From contig JACAAY010000033.1 in NCBI GenBank assembly GCA_013377095.1, positions 1 to 47,155 of the forward strand: DNA of 47,155 bases, written 5' to 3'. The notes under the pieces are model-generated. The model was not told where the DNA came from. It saw only the letters and a program-made list of their open reading frames with translations, and ran no database searches. Below are positions 40,221 through 47,155 of this stretch, one piece after another. The stretch's first letter is position 1. The number at the start of each line of letters is the position of its first letter. The translations under genes were made by a program, and so were the position numbers. The DNA is from Desulfuromonadales bacterium (GTDB taxonomy: Bacteria; Desulfobacterota; Desulfuromonadia; Geobacterales; Pseudopelobacteraceae).

Positions 40221-42698
40221 ATGAATCTTCTCGCTGTTGAAAAACCGGCCCGCTACATGGGCGACGAAATGGGCTCCGTTCGCAAGGATGCGGCCAAGCT
40301 GCGCATCGCCCTGGCCTTTCCCGATGTCTATGAAGTCGGCATGAGCCACCTGGGGCTGCGCATACTCTACCAGATCCTTAACCAGATGGACAACGTTGCC
40401 GCAGAACGGGTCTATGCGCCCTGGCCGGATATGGAGCGCCAGATGGAGGCGGAGGGCACCAGCCTGGCCACACTGGAAACAGCCACCCCCCTTGGGGAGT
40501 GCCAGATCGTCGCCTTTACCCTGCAGTACGAACTCTCCTACAGCAACATCCTCAATATGATGCGGCTGGCCGGCATCCCGCTCTTGGCTGCTGAGCGCAA
40601 CGAATCCCATCCGCTGCTGCTGGCTGGCGGCCCCTGCGCCTATAACCCGGAACCGCTGGCACCCTTTTTTGACGCCGTGCTGCTGGGAGACGGCGAAGAG
40701 GCGATCGTGGAAATTGCCCAGACGGTCCTGGCATCAACGCATGCCGGTGAGGGTCGACCAGCACTGCTGGAACGTCTGGCAAAGATTGAGGGTGTCTACA
40801 TCCCCTCCTTTTTTACACCCCAGTATAACAGCGACGGAACCATCGCCGAGATCACTGCCCTGAAAGCGCAGACCAGTGTCCGTCGCCGGTTCCTGCATGA
40901 CCTGGACAGTGCCTCCTACCCTACGGAACCGGTGGTGCCCTTCATGAAAACGGTGCATGACCGGGTAGCGGTGGAGATCGCCCGAGGCTGCACCCGCGGT
41001 TGCCGCTTCTGCCAGGCCGGCTACGTCTACCGACCGCTGCGGGAGCGCTCCCCAGCCACCATCCTGGAACTGGTGGAAAAAACCCTGGCCGCAACCGGCT
41101 ATGATGAGGTTTCACTGCTCTCCCTCTCCAGTGGTGACTACTCCTGTGTCTCGCCACTGATCACCCACCTGATGCAGCGTTATGCCCAGGAACGGATCGC
41201 GGTATCACTCCCCTCCCTGCGGGTCGGCACCCTGACCGATGACCTGATCACCGAGATAAAAAAAGTGCGCAAAACCGGTTTTACCCTGGCGCCCGAGGCG
41301 GGCAGCGAGCGGCTGCGCAGGGTCATCAACAAGGGCATCAGCGAGGCCGACCTGCTGGAAACCGCCTTCAACGTCTACCGGGCCGGATGGCACTCCATCA
41401 AGCTCTATTTCATGATCGGGCTGCCGGGTGAAACCATCGAGGATGTGGAGCAGATCTCCATCCTGGCCCGCCAGGTCAAGGATCAGGCCAAGCGGGCCGG
41501 CACAACCGGTGAGGTGGGCGTATCGGTCGGCAGCTTTGTTCCCAAGGCCCATACCCCCTTTCAGTGGGAGCCGCAGATCTCCATTGACCAGATCAGGGAG
41601 CTGCAGTACCAGCTGCACGGCGACCTCAAGAAGCGCAAACTGAACTTCAAGTGGCAGGACGCTCCGCTCTCCTTTATGGAAGGGGTTTTTGCCCGTGGCG
41701 ACCGCCGTCTGGCAACCGTGTTGGTACGAGCCGTTGAACTGGGCTGCCGCTTCGACGGCTGGGGCGACCACTTCTCGCTGGATCGCTGGCTGCAGGCCTT
41801 CCGTGAGTGCCATATCCAGCCGGAGTGGTACCTGCGTCGCCGGGAACTGGACGAAGTGCTCCCCTGGCAGCACCTGGAATGCGGTGTCACGCGGGAATTC
41901 CTGCTCAAGGAGCGCGATCTGGCCCTGGCCGAGGCTGCCACGACAGACTGCCGTTTTGGTGACTGCTCCGCCTGCGGCGTCTGCGATTTCAGCGCCATCA
42001 AGAACCGGCTCTTCCAGGATGCTCCGCTACCCCCAGTCAGCGGTCAGCTCCCAAGCGACGCATGCAGTGAAAACGCCGTCCGTATCCGCCTGCGCTTCGC
42101 CAAGCAGGGTGCCATGCGCTGCCTGAGCCACTTGGAGCTGCTGACCGTGTTCACCCGCGCCGTCAGCCGGGGCAAGGTTCCGATCCTCTTCTCCCAGGGC
42201 TTTCACCCCCACCCCCGTTTCTCCTTTGCCACGGCAACCTCCGTTGGCGTAGAGTCGGTGGCGGAATATATGGATATGTTTGTAGCCCCCGGTGTCCCGG
42301 CCGATGAAATCATGCAACGTCTCAACCGGGCGCTGCCAAGGGGCCTTCGGATTCTTGAGGCCGTCCCGACCGACACCAAGTCGCCCTCGCTTTCCGTCCT
42401 GATCGACAGGACCCGCTACCGCATAACCCTGGCACAGGAATGGTCACCCGGGCTGGCCGGGCTCTGTGCAGACTTTCTGCTTCGCGATGAATTTGTCATT
42501 CAACGCAAAAAGAAGGGTGAGGTCCAGAGCATTGATCTGCGCGCTGCGGTCACGGAGTTGACTAGCGATGGCTCCACGTTACACCTGGTAAGCCGCAGGG
42601 GCAAGGCGGTGGAAATCTGTCGCGCCATTACCGGCGATGAGAACTTGCATGCTGATGATATTCGCGTTGAGAAGCTGGAAGTGATCTTCTCCGCGTAA
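40221..42698 (+). CDS. B12-binding radical SAM protein fused to DUF2344 domain
   Basis: An 825-residue fusion. Residues ~1-180 form a B12-binding-like N-terminal region (FPDVYEVGMSHLGLRILYQI). The radical SAM core (~230-450) has the Cx3Cx2C cluster motif in EIARGCTRGCRFCQAGYVYR. A cysteine-rich linker (CRFGDCSACGVCDF, ~577-590) precedes the DUF2344 domain (~615-790, VRIRLRFAKQGAMRCLSHLE). In other bacteria the two parts are often separate genes beside rng and rplU (TIGR03960/TIGR03936 families, from memory). Function is not established; the context points to ribosome or RNA metabolism. The ribosome site is weak. Confidence 0.88.
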   Translation: MNLLAVEKPARYMGDEMGSVRKDAAKLRIALAFPDVYEVGMSHLGLRILYQILNQMDNVAAERVYAPWPDMERQMEAEGTSLATLETATPLGECQIVAFTLQYELSYSNILNMMRLAGIPLLAAERNESHPLLLAGGPCAYNPEPLAPFFDAVLLGDGEEAIVEIAQTVLASTHAGEGRPALLERLAKIEGVYIPSFFTPQYNSDGTIAEITALKAQTSVRRRFLHDLDSASYPTEPVVPFMKTVHDRVAVEIARGCTRGCRFCQAGYVYRPLRERSPATILELVEKTLAATGYDEVSLLSLSSGDYSCVSPLITHLMQRYAQERIAVSLPSLRVGTLTDDLITEIKKVRKTGFTLAPEAGSERLRRVINKGISEADLLETAFNVYRAGWHSIKLYFMIGLPGETIEDVEQISILARQVKDQAKRAGTTGEVGVSVGSFVPKAHTPFQWEPQISIDQIRELQYQLHGDLKKRKLNFKWQDAPLSFMEGVFARGDRRLATVLVRAVELGCRFDGWGDHFSLDRWLQAFRECHIQPEWYLRRRELDEVLPWQHLECGVTREFLLKERDLALAEAATTDCRFGDCSACGVCDFSAIKNRLFQDAPLPPVSGQLPSDACSENAVRIRLRFAKQGAMRCLSHLELLTVFTRAVSRGKVPILFSQGFHPHPRFSFATATSVGVESVAEYMDMFVAPGVPADEIMQRLNRALPRGLRILEAVPTDTKSPSLSVLIDRTRYRITLAQEWSPGLAGLCADFLLRDEFVIQRKKKGEVQSIDLRAAVTELTSDGSTLHLVSRRGKAVEICRAITGDENLHADDIRVEKLEVIFSA

Positions 42699-42740
42699 TC
42701 GATACAATTTTAGGTATATTTGATTGCAAGGGGTTTTGAC

Positions 42741-44267
42741 ATGGCAACAGAACTGGTTATAAATGCCGCTTCCCATGAAACGCGCATCGCGCTGATCGAG
42801 AACGGCACCATTGCCGAACTGCACATCGAGCGGACCCGTGAAAAGGGTATCATCGGCAACATCTACAAGGGGCGCGTGATCCGGGTTCTTCCCGGCATGC
42901 AGGCCGCATTCGTGGATATCGGACTTGAGAAAGCCGCCTTCCTGTACGTTGCCGACGTGTTTGACGCCATCGAGGAGTACGAGTCGCTGCTCTACAACGG
43001 CAAGAAGGAGCTTGAACCGAACAACGGTGAGCAGCACCCGGACAATCAGACCGATTTCAAACCGCTGCACCCGATCGAGGAACTGCTCCAGGAGGGACAG
43101 GAACTGCTGGTGCAGATCTCCAAGGAACCGATCGGAACCAAGGGTGCCCGCATCACCTCCCACATCTCGCTTCCGGGCCGCCATCTGGTCTATATGCCCA
43201 CGGTTGACCATGTGGGCATCTCGCGCCGCATCGAGGACGAGCATGAGCGCGAACGCCTGCGTGAGGCGGTTGAGCGCCTCAAGCAACCCGGCTCCGGCTA
43301 TATCGTCAGGACCGTCTCGGAAGGCAAGAGCGAGGAGGACCTACTGTCGGACATGGGCTACCTCTCCACCCTGTGGAGCGAGATCACCAAACGCAAGGAA
43401 AAAGCCTCGGTCCCCTCCCTGATCCATTCCGACCTGGATGTCATCCAGAAGGTGGTGCGTGATATCGTTACCGAACAGGTTGACAAGATCATCGTTGACT
43501 CCAAACCGGATTACGACCGTATCGTCCAGTTCATCACCACCTTCATGCCCAAGATGAAATACTCCATCGAGCTCTATGAAGAGGATGAGCCCATATTCGA
43601 CCACTTCGGTCTGGAAGTGGAGATCAGTCGCGCCCTGGGACGCAAGGTCTGGCTCAAGTCGGGTGGCTATATCATCATCGAGCAGACTGAGGCACTGACG
43701 GCAGTTGATGTCAACACCGGCCGTTTCGTGGGCAAACACAACCTGGAAGACACCATCCTCAAGACCAACCTGGAAGCGGTCAAGGAGATCGCCTATCAGT
43801 TGCGCCTGCGAAATATCGGTGGCATCATCATCATCGATTTCATCGACATGGAGAAGGAGGTCAACCGGGACAAGGTCTTTACCGCCCTGGAAGAAACGCT
43901 CAAAAGCGACAAATCGAAAACCAACATCCTCAAGATATCCGAACTGGGACTGGTGGAGATGACCCGCAAGCGGGTGCGGGAGAGCATTGGCCGCATGATG
44001 TGCGAACCCTGCTACTACTGTGAGGGGCGCGGCTATATCAAATCCAAGACCACGGTCTGTCACGAAATCTTCCGCGAACTGCGGCGCGAAATGCTGGATG
44101 CCCACGGCATGAAGGCTACGGTTTCGGTGCACCCCCAGGTGGCTGACCTGCTCTATGACGAGGAGCGTCGCGGACTGGAGGAACTGGAGAAGAAGTTCAA
44201 GAAACGCATTACCGTTCGCGCCAAACCGGGCTTTCACCAGGAACAGTTCGAAATTGTCATCAGCTAA
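42741..44267 (+). CDS. rng: Ribonuclease E/G family endoribonuclease
   Basis: A 508-residue RNase G-like enzyme acting in rRNA/mRNA processing in the cytoplasm. The S1 RNA-binding domain (~35-130) includes GNIYKGRVIRVLPGMQAAFV. The DNase I-like catalytic part shows ALTAVDVNTGRFVGKHNLED and GGIIIIDFIDM, which carry the metal-binding aspartates. The zinc-link is CEPCYYCEGRGY, giving the CPxC-type cysteines. It lacks the long C-terminal scaffold of RNase E. ATG 42741 was chosen for AAGGGG nine bases upstream over an in-frame upstream ATT. It precedes rplU-rpmA, as in related genomes. Confidence 0.93.
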   Translation: MATELVINAASHETRIALIENGTIAELHIERTREKGIIGNIYKGRVIRVLPGMQAAFVDIGLEKAAFLYVADVFDAIEEYESLLYNGKKELEPNNGEQHPDNQTDFKPLHPIEELLQEGQELLVQISKEPIGTKGARITSHISLPGRHLVYMPTVDHVGISRRIEDEHERERLREAVERLKQPGSGYIVRTVSEGKSEEDLLSDMGYLSTLWSEITKRKEKASVPSLIHSDLDVIQKVVRDIVTEQVDKIIVDSKPDYDRIVQFITTFMPKMKYSIELYEEDEPIFDHFGLEVEISRALGRKVWLKSGGYIIIEQTEALTAVDVNTGRFVGKHNLEDTILKTNLEAVKEIAYQLRLRNIGGIIIIDFIDMEKEVNRDKVFTALEETLKSDKSKTNILKISELGLVEMTRKRVRESIGRMMCEPCYYCEGRGYIKSKTTVCHEIFRELRREMLDAHGMKATVSVHPQVADLLYDEERRGLEELEKKFKKRITVRAKPGFHQEQFEIVIS

Positions 44268-44379
44268 GCAGTGAAACGGGCCGCTGTCCCCTGGAAAATC
44301 CAACTTTTTACTTGACTTATCAACAGCAGCTCACTATAGTTCAAAACTCTTTTAAAAATGATGCGCATGGAGAAAACAT

Positions 44380-44688
44380 ATGTACGCAGTTATCAAGACT
44401 GGTGGCAAACAATACAAGGTAACCGAAGGTGAATTTCTCAAGGTTGAAAAGCTTGCCGGTGAGGTGGGTGACAGCATCGAGTTCGCCGAGGTTCTGATGG
44501 TTGGCGGAGAAAAGATTGTGGTTGGCGCACCCCATGTGGCCGGCGCAACCGTAACCGCCAAGATCGCTGTTCAGGGCAAGGACAAAAAGATTCTCGTCTT
44601 CAAGTCCAAACGTCGCAAGGGTACCCGCAAACTGCGTGGCCATCGTCAGCACAAGACAGTACTCAAAATCGAGAAAATCAGCGCATAA
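44380..44688 (+). CDS. rplU: 50S ribosomal protein L21
   Basis: A 102-residue protein. It begins MYAVIKTGGKQYKVTEGEFL, the invariant L21 start, and contains FKSKRRKGTRKLRGHRQ, the RNA-binding C-terminal motif. It is of standard length. It lies 112 bases after rng and 27 before rpmA, so rplU-rpmA form the standard operon. Confidence 0.97.
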   Translation: MYAVIKTGGKQYKVTEGEFLKVEKLAGEVGDSIEFAEVLMVGGEKIVVGAPHVAGATVTAKIAVQGKDKKILVFKSKRRKGTRKLRGHRQHKTVLKIEKISA

Positions 44689-44715
44689 TCAAATTCTTTC
44701 CGAGGAGTCAGGGAA

Positions 44716-44970
44716 ATGGCACATAAGAAAGCGGGCGGAAGCTCACGTAACGGCAGGGATTCAAGCGGTCAGCGTCTTGGATGCAAGAAATTCGGCGGCG
44801 AAACCGTCAAGGCCGGCAACATCATTTACCGCCAGCGCGGCACCCAGATTCATCCGGGTAACAATGTCGGCTGCGGCAAGGATCACACACTCTTCGCACT
44901 GATCGAGGGCATTGTAACCTTTGAACGTCTGGGCCGTGACCGCAAGAAAGTTTCCGTATACCCCAACTAG
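44716..44970 (+). CDS. rpmA: 50S ribosomal protein L27
   Basis: An 84-residue protein. It starts [20 protein letters not shown], the conserved basic tail reaching the peptidyl-transferase centre, with no N-terminal propeptide of the type seen in Firmicutes. It has the usual [19 protein letters not shown] core. AGGAG lies about ten bases before the ATG. The operon ends here with strong hairpins; obg, which often follows rpmA, is not present. Confidence 0.97.
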   Translation: MAHKKAGGSSRNGRDSSGQRLGCKKFGGETVKAGNIIYRQRGTQIHPGNNVGCGKDHTLFALIEGIVTFERLGRDRKKVSVYPN

Positions 44971-44988
44971 TCCGTACCACATACGACA

Positions 44989-45024
44989 GGCAACGCCCGG
45001 AAGACTCGTCTTCCGGGCGTTGCC
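44989..45024. terminator. Long perfect hairpin after rpmA
   Basis: GGCAACGCCCGGAAGAC pairs perfectly over 17 bases with its complement around a minimal TC turn. Only a short GTTTCA follows, so it may work with the next terminator. Confidence 0.6.
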
Positions 45025-45052
45025 GTTTCAGGACCCAATCAAGTTCGAGCAC

Positions 45053-45083
45053 AAAAAAAGAGGCCAAAATGGCCTCTTTTTTT
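45053..45083. terminator. Bidirectional terminator between rpmA and GAPDH
   Basis: AAAAAAAGAGGCC and GGCCTCTTTTTTT pair around AAAAT, giving poly-A and poly-T flanks for both strands. Confidence 0.9.
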
Positions 45084-45117
45084 GTGCTGCCCTGTTACCG
45101 TAAACTACGGTGAAAGG

Positions 45118-46563
45118 TTACAGCGGGAGCGATGGCAGCTCCACACCGGCCATCTTCTGAACCATGCGCACAACCTGGCAGCTGTAGCCGAATTCATTAT
45201 CGTACCAGACATACAGCACGCACCGTTTCCCCTCGGCAATGGTGGCCAGAGAATCAACCACACCTGCCTGACGCGAGCCCACAAAGTCACTGGAGACCAC
45301 TTCCGGGCAATTGGTGTACCCGATCTGGTTCTGCAGAGGCGAATCCTGCGCTAAATCCCGCAGGTAGTGATTGACGGACTCCACCGTTACCTCTTTTTCC
45401 AGTTCCATGTTGAGGATTGCCAGCGACACGTTGGGTGTCGGCACGCGGATGGCATTGCCGGTCAACTTGCCGGCCAGCTCGGGAATCACCTTGGAGACCG
45501 CCTTTGCCGCGCCGGTTTCGGTGATAACCATGTTCAGCGGGGCGCTTCTGCCACGGCGGGACGCCTTGTGGTAGTTGTCGATCAGGTTCTGGTCATTGGT
45601 ATAGGAGTGACAGGTTTCCATATGGCAGTGCACAATCCCGAAACGATCATTGAGGGCCTTCATCACCGGCACGATGGCGTTGGTGGTGCAGCTGGCAGCC
45701 GAATAGATGTTCTCCTCCGGGGTGATCAGCTCATTGTTGATGCCCGGCACCACATTGGGAATATCGCCCTTGCCCGGTGCGGTCAGGAGGACCTTGCTGA
45801 TGCCGGGGGCTTTCAAGTGTTTGCCAAGCCCTTCACGGTCGCGCCACTTACCGGTATTGTCGATCAGGATGGCGTTGTTGATGCCATACTTGGTGTAGTC
45901 CACGCTTTCCGGATCATCGGAATAGATGATGCGAATCATGTTTCCGTTGGCAATGATGGCGTTCTCTTCCTCATCGATGAAGAGCGTACCGTCGAAATAA
46001 CCATGCACGGAGTCACGCTGCAAGAGGCTCGACCGCTTGAGCAGATCATCGGCGGCACCTTTACGCACCACAAACGCCTTGAGACGGAACTTTTCGCCCC
46101 CCCCCTTTTTTTCAACCAGGATACGGGCCAGCAGTCGGCCGATGCGCCCGAAGCCGTACAGAACGATATCCTGGGGTTCAGCCAGCAGGGGACCACTGCC
46201 GGTGTTGACCGAGGCCAGCTCCTTGCGGACAAATTCATCCACCGAAACGCCGGCAGCCTGGCTCAGATAGCGAATGGTCAACTTGCCCAGATCGATTCGC
46301 GCCGGGGCCAGCTCCAGCTTGCAGATCGCTTCAAGCAGGGGAAAGGTCTGCCTGACCGTAAGCTCGCTGTCAAGGACCTTGCGCGCCTCACGGTGGGCCG
46401 TCAGGATATCAATGGGAGTACTGAGAACCAGTGAGCTGCCGTAGACGGTAATGACGATGCTTTTCTCCCGATAGAGACGTCCGATCAGTGGCAGCATATC
46501 TTCGGCGCAGGCCTCCTGATCGAGCCATTCCTTCAGATATTGATCCTGTTTTGCCAGATTCAT
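45118..46563 (-). CDS. gap: Glyceraldehyde-3-phosphate dehydrogenase, long form
   Basis: A 481-residue protein, about 140 residues longer than typical GAPDH because of an N-terminal helical extension (~1-125, no motif recognised). The NAD-binding fold starts at IVLYGFGRIGRLLARILVEK (~130-150), and the catalytic motif AASCTTNAIVPVMK carries the active-site Cys (~300). RVPTPNVSLAILNMELEK and YDNEFGYSCQVVRM are also conserved. It converts glyceraldehyde-3-phosphate to 1,3-bisphosphoglycerate. ATG 46563 has GGAGGGA upstream; an upstream start at 46584 lacks support and would overlap fabZ. It follows fabZ on the same strand after 17 bases. Confidence 0.92.
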   Translation of the reverse strand: MNLAKQDQYLKEWLDQEACAEDMLPLIGRLYREKSIVITVYGSSLVLSTPIDILTAHREARKVLDSELTVRQTFPLLEAICKLELAPARIDLGKLTIRYLSQAAGVSVDEFVRKELASVNTGSGPLLAEPQDIVLYGFGRIGRLLARILVEKKGGGEKFRLKAFVVRKGAADDLLKRSSLLQRDSVHGYFDGTLFIDEEENAIIANGNMIRIIYSDDPESVDYTKYGINNAILIDNTGKWRDREGLGKHLKAPGISKVLLTAPGKGDIPNVVPGINNELITPEENIYSAASCTTNAIVPVMKALNDRFGIVHCHMETCHSYTNDQNLIDNYHKASRRGRSAPLNMVITETGAAKAVSKVIPELAGKLTGNAIRVPTPNVSLAILNMELEKEVTVESVNHYLRDLAQDSPLQNQIGYTNCPEVVSSDFVGSRQAGVVDSLATIAEGKRCVLYVWYDNEFGYSCQVVRMVQKMAGVELPSLPL

Positions 46564-46580
46564 CTTTTCCCTCCGCACAT

Positions 46581-47030
46581 TCAATTTGATTGGTTTGCAT
46601 CCACCAGTGTTGCCCGAAAATCCGCTTCGCAGACCAGAACATCACCCACATAGGTTTTGCCGGTCACTCCCCAGATACCGCGGCGGTGATAGGTCGTCAC
46701 CACTTCAAAACGCAACTGGTCACCGGGAAAGACCGGTTTCCTGAACTTTGCGTTATCGATGGACATGAAGTAGCAGACCTTGTTGCGGTAATCGGTATCC
46801 GATGCCTTGTAGGCCATCAGACAGGCGACCTGGGCCATGGCTTCCACGATCAGAACACCGGGCATGACCGGATGGCCCGGAAAATGTCCCTGGAAGAAAT
46901 GCTCATTGATGGTGGCATTCTTGATGCCAACACAGCGAACGCCGTTCTCAAGCTCGATGATCCGATCCACCATCAGAAAGGGGGGGCGGTGCGGCAAAAT
47001 CTTCATGATTTCATTTACGTCAAGACACAT
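46581..47030 (-). CDS. fabZ: 3-hydroxyacyl-ACP dehydratase FabZ
   Basis: A 149-residue hot-dog-fold dehydratase of type II fatty-acid synthesis. It starts VNEIMKILPHRPPFLMVDRI after MCLD. The active-site histidine is in HFPGHPVMPGVLIVEAMAQ, with the glutamate at the helix that follows, and YFMSIDNAKFRKPVFPGDQL closes the tunnel. ATG 47030 is chosen because AGGAG lies seven bases upstream; ATG 47048 would include the ribosome site. The length is normal. GAPDH follows directly downstream. Confidence 0.94.
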   Translation of the reverse strand: MCLDVNEIMKILPHRPPFLMVDRIIELENGVRCVGIKNATINEHFFQGHFPGHPVMPGVLIVEAMAQVACLMAYKASDTDYRNKVCYFMSIDNAKFRKPVFPGDQLRFEVVTTYHRRGIWGVTGKTYVGDVLVCEADFRATLVDANQSN

Positions 47031-47075
47031 ATCCATTCTCCTCGCCATGATATTGGTTCAACAGAAAATTTCATG

Positions 47076-47155
47076 CTAATTGATACGATTCACCAGACGC
47101 AACAGACCATCCAGAATGGTCAGGGGGCTTGGCGGGCATCCGGGAATATAGAGAT
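47076..47155 (-). CDS. C-terminal end of a NuoB/hydrogenase small-subunit-like protein (5' part outside window)
   Basis: The frame reads LYIPGCPPSPLTILDGLLRL then VNRIN and stops at 47076. The P-G-C-P-P-x-P motif with a following ILDGL helix is the hallmark of the 20-kDa iron-sulfur subunit family, where the Cys ligates a [4Fe-4S] cluster. Only about 25 residues are visible, so NADH dehydrogenase, group 4 hydrogenase or F420-type enzymes cannot be distinguished. Confidence 0.7.
   Translation of the reverse strand, partial: LYIPGCPPSPLTILDGLLRLVNRIN

Noticed and set aside
43341..44303. A 320-codon minus-strand frame opposite rng
   Set aside because: It is an antisense shadow of the RNase G gene; the rng motifs on the plus strand are unambiguous.
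45367..46434. A 355-codon plus-strand frame opposite GAPDH
   Set aside because: It is the antisense shadow of a conserved enzyme, rich in His and Gly from complementary codons, with no ribosome site.

Overview
The window looks like chromosomal DNA of a Geobacter/Pelobacter-type member of the Desulfuromonadota (Geobacterales). This rests on the combination of a very large NAD-type glutamate dehydrogenase, cobalamin-dependent methylmalonyl-CoA mutase accessories (stand-alone B12-binding subunit plus MeaB), a B12-binding radical SAM/DUF2344 protein next to RNase G and rplU-rpmA, and a long-form GAPDH next to fabZ. The species assignment is inference from gene content and was not checked against any database.

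Layout. (1) 1-2661, minus: 3'-truncated large glutamate dehydrogenase. (2) 2.8-6.7 kb, plus: a cobalamin/propionate block of cobO, B12-binding mutase subunit, meaB, cbiQ and cbiO. Corrinoid adenosylation, a B12 enzyme module, its G-protein chaperone and an ECF (probably cobalt) importer core are collinear. (3) 6.8-10.7 kb: envelope genes (DUF948, YtxH, LysM lytic transglycosylase, TPR membrane protein) and a convergent orphan hypothetical gene. (4) 10.7-20.2 kb: an SRPBCC pseudogene, a divergent TetR/tripartite efflux locus (outer-membrane factor, EmrA-like, EmrB-like) with two operator-like sites, a universal stress protein, a second TetR regulator, an orphan MotB-like protein and a secreted tannase/feruloyl-esterase-family hydrolase. 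(5) 20.7-21.2 kb: a frameshifted HTH (antitoxin-like) gene and an isolated terminator.

(6) 21217-39908: an integrated mobile element of about 18.7 kb, flanked by a 21-bp direct repeat identical to the 3' end of an intact tRNA-Leu(CAG) gene at 39889-39975. A tyrosine recombinase gene lies directly inside the tRNA-side end. The tRNA's probable terminator has been left at 21171-21207, on the far side of the insertion. The element is strikingly AT-rich compared with both flanks. It encodes two tyrosine recombinases, a palm-type protein resembling family A DNA polymerases, ArdC and RadC-like proteins, zinc-ribbon proteins, a radical SAM protein, a NucS/DUF91-like nuclease next to a HEPN-like protein, a secreted TPR protein, and three secreted proteins with PEP-CTERM/VPLPA-like sorting tails. 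No exosortase, conjugation genes or phage structural genes are seen in it. Several of its cistrons have a terminator-like hairpin a short and nearly constant distance before the start codon.

(7) 40.2-47.2 kb: housekeeping genes resume: radical SAM/DUF2344 protein, rng, rplU and rpmA (plus strand), tandem terminators, then GAPDH, fabZ and the end of a NuoB/hydrogenase-small-subunit-like gene (minus strand).

The tRNA-Leu element is the most promising candidate for something undescribed: a polymerase-bearing, non-conjugative integrative element that carries exosortase substrates and a possible nuclease/HEPN defence cassette.
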